Shown here in pieces: positions 26,120 through 32,318 of a DNA stretch of 32,318 nt. The position numbers and the translations under genes were made by a program. Position 1 is the stretch's first letter; each line of letters opens with the position of its first letter. Under the pieces are notes generated by a model. That model was not told the DNA's origin. It ran no database searches and worked only from the letters and a program-made list of their open reading frames with translations. The stretch comes from Gemmatimonadales bacterium UBA1120 (GTDB lineage Bacteria > Gemmatimonadota > Gemmatimonadetes > Longimicrobiales > Gaopeijiaceae), in contig DCAZ01000041.1 of assembly GCA_002313925.1 (NCBI GenBank), positions 2,598-34,915 of the forward strand, read 5' to 3'.

Positions 26120-27147
26120 CCTTCTCTCATCCTGCACTTTTGGCGTTGGCTCCGATCATCGTATTGGTGGTGGGGTCAGCTCTTACCGCCCAATGGCGTA
26201 GATACCGGAGGCTTGAGGAGGCTTTCGGCGGAAGAAATGCGGCTAGAAGGTTGACTTCGATCGACCTTCACAGGTTTCCCAAGAGTCGGCTATGGTGCCT
26301 CATTGGAGTAAGCTTGGCATTGACCATAGCGGCTGCGGGCCCACACATCGACTTTGGCCCGACACTGGATCCTGAACAGCCGGTAGATCTTGTGGTTGCA
26401 GTAGATGTTTCTCTTTCAATGACTGGGAATGACGTTGCTCCGAGCCGGCTGGACCGTGCCAAGGAAGTCGTCAATGCAGTCACTGAGTCTTTGACGCAAG
26501 AGCGAATCGGACTCGCCATTTTTGCGGACTGGCCGTATACCGTGCTTCCGATGACAGATGACCCCGAACTCGTGCGATTCTTTACAGCGTCACTCGCTCC
26601 GGATCTGATCGAAGAGCGTGACCAGGGCACTTCACTATCCCTGGTGATCAAGCACGCGACAGAGATACTTAATGCGCGCCACAGGCCGGAAGCTCAACAA
26701 GCAATTCTTTTGATCACTGACGGGGAGGGTCATGAAGACCCGGCTTTGATTCTAGATTCAGTTGCAGTTGCCACGGAGACGGGGATTCGTATTTGGACGG
26801 CGGGAGTAGGTACCAGTGCGGGCTCGAGTCTTATGACCACAGGAGAGGATCCCGTTCTGGTTCTTGGGGATGATGGTGAACCTGTCGTATCACGGTTGAA
26901 TGAAGATTTGCTCCGAAGCATCGCGATCGCAGGAGGTGGTAGCTATCACGATGTTCGTGGGGCGGCAGGGCTTCGTACCCTGCAAGCTCGCTTTCGGAGA
27001 GCAGAGAGTGCCTCAGCTCTAGGTGGTGAACCTGTAGGAGTGGCACTCTGGATTCTCTTGTTGGCAGTGCCCCTTCTCTTCCTGGAAGGAAAGATGGATT
27101 CAGGTGGAGTCATAGAATCTCCCCGCCTCAATGAGCCACGAACTTGA
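26116..27147 (+). CDS. batB: VWA-domain membrane protein, BatB-like
   Basis: A 343-residue second VWA protein. The start is the GTG at 26116, inside the stop of batA; an upstream ATG at 26041 would overlap batA by 79 bases and is unlikely. The N-terminus MTFSHPALLALAPIIVLVVG is a membrane segment, another follows at about 60-75, and the C-terminus has one more (GVALWILLLAVPLLFLE). MIDAS is DVSLS at 97-101, with LITDGEGHEDP later. It lies downstream of batA and is coupled to the TPR gene by TTGA (27144-27147). Paralogy to batA points to duplication followed by divergence. Confidence 0.87.
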   Translation: MTFSHPALLALAPIIVLVVGSALTAQWRRYRRLEEAFGGRNAARRLTSIDLHRFPKSRLWCLIGVSLALTIAAAGPHIDFGPTLDPEQPVDLVVAVDVSLSMTGNDVAPSRLDRAKEVVNAVTESLTQERIGLAIFADWPYTVLPMTDDPELVRFFTASLAPDLIEERDQGTSLSLVIKHATEILNARHRPEAQQAILLITDGEGHEDPALILDSVAVATETGIRIWTAGVGTSAGSSLMTTGEDPVLVLGDDGEPVVSRLNEDLLRSIAIAGGGSYHDVRGAAGLRTLQARFRRAESASALGGEPVGVALWILLLAVPLLFLEGKMDSGGVIESPRLNEPRT

Positions 27148-27941
27148 ATAGCTCCAAGATGGATTTTGTGTTCGGAGACTCATGGCTACGCGTGACAGTG
27201 ATATCTCTGACCCTTGCCGGTCTTATCTTCACATGGGCGAATGAGCGCCAGAGTGTGGAGCGCGCCAATCGACTCCATCGGAGTGGAGATTTGCCAAAAG
27301 CTGCAGCGGTATATCAGAGTAGAATAGACTTGGATTCTCTGCGTCTAGATCTCCGATATAATCTTGGTACGAGCTTGCTTGAACTTGGAAGTGCCGGAGC
27401 TGAGGAAGAATTAGCTCTTGGTGTGGAGAGTAATGACGATGAAGTCACGAAGCTCGCGCTCTATAACCTAGGTGTGTCACGCCTTCTCCGGGCTGTTTCA
27501 GCTGAGCATGTTGACTCGATGAGGGTCCATGCTCGTGCATCGGTCCAAGCCAACCGCAACACACTTCGCCTAAGTCCTGATCAAGCTGACGCTAAATGGA
27601 ACCTCTCCATGGCTCAGCGACTGCTGGATTCCATCGACGCTGCGAATAGACGAGCGGGGAGGGTGACAGCTGAAGGGCCTGCAAATCCAGATGAACTCGT
27701 ACCCGCAGAAAATATGCTTGAAGGGGAAGAGGAAGACCCAAGGCAGGGGTTCGCACCACTAGAAGGAGATGATGAAAGCCTAGCTGAATTGAGTGAGGAA
27801 GCCCCTCTCCCGTTTGCTGAAGCCGCTGAAATTCTTGGAGCAACGAGGCTTGACGGGGCTGCGATCATGCGGAAACTGCTCGCTCTTGAGAGCAGGGCTA
27901 GGTGGGGCAGACAACTTGGTAGGGTGGGACCAAAGCGTTAG
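27144..27941 (+). CDS. batC: TPR-repeat membrane protein, BatC-like
   Basis: A 265-residue protein with one N-terminal transmembrane segment (about 15-31) and TPR-like helices: ANRLHRSGDLPKAAAVYQ, YNLGTSLLELG and ALYNLGVSRLLR. An acidic, low-complexity tail (about 185-225) is followed by a short helix. BatC proteins are TPR proteins anchored in the membrane, which matches. The start is TTG at 27144 overlapping the stop of batB; the ATG at 27159 is an alternative but would lose the overlap. It is the last gene of the operon. No separate BatD or BatE gene follows. Confidence 0.8.
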   Translation: MNSSKMDFVFGDSWLRVTVISLTLAGLIFTWANERQSVERANRLHRSGDLPKAAAVYQSRIDLDSLRLDLRYNLGTSLLELGSAGAEEELALGVESNDDEVTKLALYNLGVSRLLRAVSAEHVDSMRVHARASVQANRNTLRLSPDQADAKWNLSMAQRLLDSIDAANRRAGRVTAEGPANPDELVPAENMLEGEEEDPRQGFAPLEGDDESLAELSEEAPLPFAEAAEILGATRLDGAAIMRKLLALESRARWGRQLGRVGPKR

Positions 27942-27952
27942 GCCAGCTGACT

Positions 27953-30169
27953 TTAGTGAAGTCGTAACCTTGCTCCTATGAGCATCCGACGAGGTAGCCC
28001 AGGGGTGAAGAAGGGTTCGACTTCTTCCGATGGACCACGGACATTGGGAGAAATGAGCCCAAAAGGATTGTACGATTGGTCAAGTAGATTCTTTACCTCT
28101 GCATAGAGTGTAGCAGGCCCCACTACTCTGCTGATATCCAGGTTAAGTAGGGCGTAGCCAGCGAGTTTTCCGAAGTTTCCTTTATTGCCCTCATCACCCA
28201 CGAGGAATCGTTCACCCACATAGTGGAGCGATAGGTCTGATTGGTATTCACCTCTCTCATAGCTAATAGCTAGTCCAGCGGTGAAAGCTGGGATCAAAGG
28301 GAAGCGGTCTCCTGGCTCAACGACTGGGGCGGGAAGGATTTGATCTAGAGTCTCCTCTTCCTCTTCCTCAAGGAAGGGGGCTGCCAACGTGGCATGGGTT
28401 TCAAACGTAGCACGAGTCCACGCGATTGATCCTTGGATGCTCGCTCCTGGAAGCACTGGGATTGATTTGATCGTCATAGCACCCTCTAGGCCAATACGCC
28501 GTGTGCCTTCAAGGTTCGTGAAGAACCCACGCGTTGGTTGTTCTGGATCGACCACGCTGAAAAGATCGTTGTGAACTTCAGACCAGTATGCCGTAACGCT
28601 TGTGCTCATCTGGCTACGCTCAGTGCGGAAACCTGCTTGCCAAGAGTCAGTAGTGACCGGTTCCAGTGGAGGGTCGGCACCAAGTTCGAAAGGAAGCGGA
28701 CAGGGGTCTTCTGGGTCAGCGCATGTGATTTCGAGGATCACAGGTGCCCGAAACCCTCGGGCGTAGCCCACGAATAATCTTACGCCAGGTAAGGTTTCCT
28801 GACTTACGCCGAGGGCGCCTGTGATTTGATTGAATTGGTTGTCGCCGTTGTGTTCCGGGTCTAGAAAGTCTCTAAAGGGTACGCTTACATGATCAAAGCG
28901 GAGAGAGCTGTGAAGAGCAGTTCGTCGTCCTGCTCGCCAAAAGAGATCTGTATAAAGTCCCAGGTTATTCTCATTGGTACCGGCGAGTTCCGTTGTCTTT
29001 TGTTCTATGTCAGGAAAAGCGCGATTAGGTACCTCTAAGATCTCGATATCAACATCATTCCTAGCTATATCGATGCCAGTTGCGATTCTTACATCAGCGT
29101 TGGGTTCGTATCTGACTTGTAGCGCACTGCCTCCTGAAGCGATTCCGGTTAGTCCCATCACATCTGGCTCGGTGACATTGTCATTGAATTGATTGAAGTC
29201 GGTGAAGCGAGCGAAACCAGAAAGACTAATCTCCAACGCCGAGCTCAAGGTTTGTTCAAGGTGTGCGTTAAAGAAGTGCAGCCGCGGTCGAAAGTAATCC
29301 CCATTGCCTCCTGTATACTGAAGTTCTCTGCGGTCTGTGGGTGGTGATGAGATATCTGGCGGCAGTGCTCCACCCTCAAGCCAGGACTCTGGAAGTGCCT
29401 GGGGACCTTCGATTGAATCCGATGATAGCGTATACGAGATCCAGGCGTCGGATCGAACGCCCCTTCTACCTATTTTTATGAAAGCCTGGAGCTGTTGGGC
29501 ATGGTTCTTCATTCGCCATCCATCGGTTTGACGGTACGACAGGCGACTGTAGAGGTCGAAGCCGGCAGCTTCTCCGGATGCTAGAAGTGAGCCTCCAAGA
29601 TCCCCGAAATCACCACCGAACACTTCTAGCTCTACTTGACTGTCTCCAAGCCCTCGGCGGGTGACCAGGTTAAGGGCACCCGCCAAAGAGTTTTTCCCGA
29701 AGTTTCCAGCTGGTCCTCGTACAAGTTCCACCCGCTCTAAATCACGCATAGGCAGTAAATTGAAATGCACTTGAGCCGCGTCGGCTTCGTTTACCCGCAC
29801 GCCGTCTATGAAGACACTGATGCTCTGAGGAAGGCCTACAACCGGAGAAACGCTAAACCCTCGAAGGCGAAGATCAGGTTGGAATGGGCTTCCCACTTGG
29901 TCGCCTAAACTTACACCCGGAAGGTTTTCAAGTATTTCAGCCACTGAGTGATAGGCCCGCTCGATACGGTTTCGGCTAATTATATCTACCGGAAACGGTG
30001 CTTCCACGATCGGGATGACGCCCGCTCGCATTCTGGCTACTTCGACCCGGACACCCGAAAGTGCGATAACACTGTCCGAGGGGATGGTGTCTGGGGGTTC
30101 CTGTGCATCTACAGGGAGATGCACAGCAGCAAAGCTGCCTATGAATAAGATTGTCTGGAGAACCCGCAT
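27953..30169 (-). CDS. TonB-dependent outer-membrane receptor
   Basis: A 738-residue receptor that brings in a large ligand (siderophore, cofactor, glycan or peptide) using TonB energy. Residues 1-23 are a signal peptide. A plug domain spans about 50-170, with AEILENLPGVSLGDQ, DLRLRGFSVSP, SVFIDGVRVNEADAAQVHFN and LERVELVRGPAGNFGKNSLA, followed by a beta-barrel of about 550 residues ending PRRMLIGARLRLH. There is no N-terminal carboxypeptidase-like regulatory domain, so it is not SusC-type. A run of six Glu (LEEEEEETLD) sits in an extracellular-loop-sized segment. The last residue is His rather than the usual aromatic Phe or Trp. It is convergent with batC with 11 bases between the stop codons. 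Confidence 0.9.
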   Translation of the reverse strand: MRVLQTILFIGSFAAVHLPVDAQEPPDTIPSDSVIALSGVRVEVARMRAGVIPIVEAPFPVDIISRNRIERAYHSVAEILENLPGVSLGDQVGSPFQPDLRLRGFSVSPVVGLPQSISVFIDGVRVNEADAAQVHFNLLPMRDLERVELVRGPAGNFGKNSLAGALNLVTRRGLGDSQVELEVFGGDFGDLGGSLLASGEAAGFDLYSRLSYRQTDGWRMKNHAQQLQAFIKIGRRGVRSDAWISYTLSSDSIEGPQALPESWLEGGALPPDISSPPTDRRELQYTGGNGDYFRPRLHFFNAHLEQTLSSALEISLSGFARFTDFNQFNDNVTEPDVMGLTGIASGGSALQVRYEPNADVRIATGIDIARNDVDIEILEVPNRAFPDIEQKTTELAGTNENNLGLYTDLFWRAGRRTALHSSLRFDHVSVPFRDFLDPEHNGDNQFNQITGALGVSQETLPGVRLFVGYARGFRAPVILEITCADPEDPCPLPFELGADPPLEPVTTDSWQAGFRTERSQMSTSVTAYWSEVHNDLFSVVDPEQPTRGFFTNLEGTRRIGLEGAMTIKSIPVLPGASIQGSIAWTRATFETHATLAAPFLEEEEEETLDQILPAPVVEPGDRFPLIPAFTAGLAISYERGEYQSDLSLHYVGERFLVGDEGNKGNFGKLAGYALLNLDISRVVGPATLYAEVKNLLDQSYNPFGLISPNVRGPSEEVEPFFTPGLPRRMLIGARLRLH

Positions 30170-30231
30170 TCTATCTACTTGTGCTTGTCTCAGCCTTATT
30201 ACCAGATAGCGACATCGAAGAGCTTGCTGTA

Positions 30232-30299
30232 CTTAACTATCAGCGCTCAGTTAAGAGAAGGGACCCTCGCCAGAAGGTCCCTTAAGGGCAAGGGTGCCC
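30232..30299. other. Three consecutive stem-loops at the composition boundary
   Basis: Three perfect hairpins lie head to tail: CTTAACT/AGTTAAG with a 10-base loop (30232-30255), AAGGGACC/GGTCCCTT with a 10-base loop (30258-30283), and GGGCA/TGCCC with a 4-base loop (30286-30299). The first two share TTAA ends, so they could form alternative structures. They occupy the spacer between the TonB receptor and the propeller gene, just ahead of the latter's ribosome-binding site. Whether this is a terminator, a regulatory leader or a join is unknown. Confidence 0.55.
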
Positions 30300-30307
30300 A
30301 CTGCCTT

Positions 30308-30314
30308 GGGAGGA
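30308..30314 (+). promoter_or_regulatory. Shine-Dalgarno site of the YVTN propeller gene
   Basis: GGGAGGA lies five bases before the ATG at 30320. It shows that translation starts there and not at the ATG at 30179, although the frame is open between them. Confidence 0.75.
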
Positions 30315-30319
30315 CGTTG

Positions 30320-31432
30320 ATGAACGCCACGCGGACGAACCATTTCTTCTTGTTGTTCTTGGGAGCGTCGCTCTTTGGGACACCGCTCTCGGCTCAGAAG
30401 GTCCCACGGCTCGACTCCTACGACGGGGTCGTTGTCCGGATCCTGCAGAGCAACAACGCCGGCAACGTCCAACACATCATCGATCCGTTGACGAACGAGG
30501 TCGTAGGCGTCATCGAGGGCTGTCCCAGGCCGCACAATCTCTTCGCTCACCCGGAGGGGCTCTACTACTACTGCACGAGCGAGGTGGAGAATACGCTCGA
30601 CGTTTATGACACCCGCTCGTTGCAGCTCGTCGAGCAGCTCCCGCTCACAGCTCGGCCGAACAAGGCGGCGATCAACAAAAAGCATCGCAAGATCTACGTC
30701 GGGATCGCCGCCGCGCCCTTCGTCGACGTGTTCAGCCTGGACACACACGAGAAGCTCGGGAGCATTCCTGTCACGACGGGAATCCACAACGTGTACGTGA
30801 GCCCGGATGGGAACTGGGTCCTCGCGGGACTGAATGCGCGTAGCGAGAACTCGATCGAGGTCATCGACCCGAACATCGACGAGGTCGTCCGGACGCTCTC
30901 GCTCGTCGATGACCAAGGCGGGCACCACACCGTGCGGCCGATGGCGTTGCTGGCGGGGGACGACGGCTCGACCGACAAGTTGTTCGCCCACGGCACCGGC
31001 GTGAACGGCATCTGGGTGCTCGACTGGGAGACAGGTGAGAAAGAGCGGATGCTCTTCCCGCCACCGCTCCCGGCGTGGCAGCGCAACGCAGACGGAAACC
31101 AAGGAGCGCCGATGCACGGCCTCGAGGTGCTCCCCGACCGCTCTGCCGTGTGGGCCTCGAGCCGGCTCGACAGCCGCATCTACGGCTGGTCACTCCCTGA
31201 CTACGAGTTCCTCGGCGGGATCGAGGTCGGGCCAACCGCGAACTGGATGACGTCGACGCCCGACAGCAAGTACATGTACGTCGCGGTGTCCGGGTCCGAC
31301 TACACGATCGCGATCGACCTCCAGACCCATGAGATCGTCGCCAAGATGCAGACCGGCGCAAGGCCCGCCCGGATCGACGTCGCGATCCTTCCGCCCGACC
31401 GAGTGAACGACGGCGGGAGCGGCAGCCGATGA
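30320..31432 (+). CDS. Secreted YVTN-type beta-propeller protein
   Basis: A 370-residue exported protein. The signal peptide is about residues 1-26 (HFFLLFLGASLFGTPLSAQ). The body is a beta-propeller with blades of the YVTN/surface-layer type: IDPLTNEVVGVIEG, VYDTRSLQLVEQLPL, KIYVGIAAAPFVDVFSLDT, NVYVSPDGNWVLAGLNARS, VIDPNIDEVVRTLSL and KYMYVAVSGSDYTIAIDLQT. The fold resembles quinoprotein amine dehydrogenase beta chains, but no tryptophylquinone residue was identified. It overlaps the next gene, a haem-type protein, by ATGA (31429-31432), so the pair is probably a functional unit in the periplasm. Its codons are much richer in G and C at third positions than those of the genes to the left. 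Confidence 0.8.
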   Translation: MNATRTNHFFLLFLGASLFGTPLSAQKVPRLDSYDGVVVRILQSNNAGNVQHIIDPLTNEVVGVIEGCPRPHNLFAHPEGLYYYCTSEVENTLDVYDTRSLQLVEQLPLTARPNKAAINKKHRKIYVGIAAAPFVDVFSLDTHEKLGSIPVTTGIHNVYVSPDGNWVLAGLNARSENSIEVIDPNIDEVVRTLSLVDDQGGHHTVRPMALLAGDDGSTDKLFAHGTGVNGIWVLDWETGEKERMLFPPPLPAWQRNADGNQGAPMHGLEVLPDRSAVWASSRLDSRIYGWSLPDYEFLGGIEVGPTANWMTSTPDSKYMYVAVSGSDYTIAIDLQTHEIVAKMQTGARPARIDVAILPPDRVNDGGSGSR

Positions 31433-32316
31433 GCAGAGACAACGGCCGGATCGACCGCACCATGCGCCTCGCTGCCCTCGCGCTCGTGGCGGGGGTGGGC
31501 GTCTTCGCCACTGCTGGCCTCACGCGCCCCCCCGACGACGTGCCCGCGCCGGCAGCGACGGTCGCCGCGGACTTCGACTACTACCGCCAAAACATCGAGC
31601 CGATGTTCGCGCGACCCCGTGGCTACCCGAACGCGGGTGGAAGCCCCGCGTGCGTCATGTGCCACAGCTGGCAGACGGGCCTACGATTCGCGCTCGCGGA
31701 CATGACGGAGACGCCTGACGGCTGGATGTGGACCGCCGGCCAATCCCAGGCCAACTATGACGTCGTGACGAAGCTCGTGAACGCTTCGAACCCCGCGAGC
31801 AGCAGGCTCCTGACGAAACCGCTGGCGCAGCAGGCCGGTGGCGAGGGCCACTCGGGCGGTAGCTACTGGGAGTCGACGAGCGACCCGGAGTATCAGGTCG
31901 TGCTCCAGTGGATCGAGATGCTCCCGGCCGAGTATTTTACGCCGTCCCCGGAGCCTGAGCTCGACTTCGAGTTCTATCGCACGTGCGTCCAGGACATGAT
32001 CCAGAGCCCGAGGTACGGGCAGCTCTCCTGCTCGGTCTGCCACGCCGGCGGCTCGATCGGCTTCGCGCCGTATCCCGCGAACGGCACCTCCTGGACGGAG
32101 CAGGAGGCGCGCCGGGGCTTCGAGGTCGTGAAGCGCCTGATCGTGCCCGGGAATCCGATTCAGAGCCGGTGGTTGCTCAAGCCGCTCCATCTGGACGGAG
32201 GCGGGTCGTACACGCACAACGGGCCCCGCAGATGGCTGTCGAGGGACGATCCCGAGTGGCAGATGCTCGCGGCATGGGTGAGGGGAGAGCGCACAGGTAG
32301 CGACTGCTCGATGTAG
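31429..32316 (+). CDS. Exported protein with two tandem CxxCH (c-type cytochrome-like) domains
   Basis: A 295-residue protein with an N-terminal membrane segment or signal peptide (MRLAALALVAGVGVFATAG). Two copies of one domain follow. Copy 1 (about 48-165): DFDYYRQNIEPMFARPR, CVMCH (75-79), NASNPASSRLLTKPL, and DPEYQVVLQWIE. Copy 2 (about 178-288): DFEFYRTCVQDMIQSPR, CSVCH (201-205), VPGNPIQSRWLLKPL and DPEWQMLAAWVRGE. Both copies place a His/Gly-rich loop (GGEGHSGG, GGGSYTHNG) after the LLxKPL motif; it may supply the distal haem ligand. A dihaem electron carrier in the periplasm, working with the upstream propeller, is the simplest reading. The ATG at 31429 overlaps the stop of that gene and has GGGAG upstream; the ATG at residue 12 would also leave a signal peptide. 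Confidence 0.75.
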   Translation: MSRDNGRIDRTMRLAALALVAGVGVFATAGLTRPPDDVPAPAATVAADFDYYRQNIEPMFARPRGYPNAGGSPACVMCHSWQTGLRFALADMTETPDGWMWTAGQSQANYDVVTKLVNASNPASSRLLTKPLAQQAGGEGHSGGSYWESTSDPEYQVVLQWIEMLPAEYFTPSPEPELDFEFYRTCVQDMIQSPRYGQLSCSVCHAGGSIGFAPYPANGTSWTEQEARRGFEVVKRLIVPGNPIQSRWLLKPLHLDGGGSYTHNGPRRWLSRDDPEWQMLAAWVRGERTGSDCSM

Positions 32317-32318
32317 GG

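Noticed and set aside
27949..27963. Small hairpin GACTT/AAGTC at the batC/TonB convergence
   Set aside because: Only five pairs, mostly A/T, overlapping the TonB stop codon, with no T-run; too weak to call a terminator.
30251..31117. 288-residue open frame on the minus strand opposite the YVTN propeller
   Set aside because: It lies antisense to a well-supported gene in a high-GC stretch, is rich in Arg, Val and Asp from codon shadows, and shows no domain or ribosome-binding site.
30861..31523. 220-residue Arg/Ser-rich frame on the minus strand
   Set aside because: Its composition is an artefact of the reverse strand of GC-rich codons; it spans two real genes.

Overview
The window carries about 22 protein genes, nearly all full length, packed at high density with no intergenic gap over 210 bases. 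No rRNA, tRNA, CRISPR array, transposase or phage gene was seen. The content suggests an uncultured aerobic Gram-negative heterotroph: a TonB-dependent receptor, Tat- and Sec-exported enzymes, c-type cytochrome motifs, a PQQ enzyme and a Bat (MoxR/VWA) operon. The metzincin-type DUF4953/DUF5117 protease and the repeated 'SAQ' signal-peptide ends fit Gemmatimonadota, but this is an inference from gene style and was not tested by a search.

Left part (1-6053, minus strand): a truncated secreted protein and a quinoprotein with an N-terminal cytochrome c domain, then an amino-acid permease fused to PTS-IIA-like and TrkA-C-like domains, then a lipoprotein N-acyl-D-amino-acid deacylase. A 205-base divergent spacer (6054-6258) holds a perfect dyad and three TTGATC copies.

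Molybdenum region (6259-15411): an IorAB-like two-subunit hydroxylase plus a secreted NHL propeller run on the plus strand. They converge, across a strong bidirectional hairpin, on a second Tat-exported PaoABC-like system (2Fe-2S, Mo and FAD/Cys-rich subunits) followed by a seven-repeat FG-GAP lipoprotein. Two different amidases (15620-17221 secreted; 20657-22060 cytoplasmic) flank a minus-strand metzincin-like protease translationally abutting a methyltransferase. Together these look like a periplasm-centred set for breaking amide bonds and oxidising aldehydes or N-heterocycles with electrons passed to the respiratory chain; the substrates cannot be read from the sequence.

Bat operon (22125-27941, plus strand): a possible 45-residue leader ORF, MoxR ATPase, DUF58, a membrane-anchored periplasmic protein, two VWA proteins (BatA/BatB-like) and a TPR protein. 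From DUF58 on, every junction is a 4-base stop/start overlap and the start codons run ATG, ATG, GTG, TTG. A TonB receptor converges on the operon.

Right end (from about 30230): three consecutive stem-loops mark an abrupt change to much higher GC. Beyond them lie a secreted YVTN-type beta-propeller and, overlapping it by four bases, an exported protein made of two tandem copies of a CxxCH (haem c-type) domain. This segment is either horizontally acquired or an assembly join, and is the part I would look at first.
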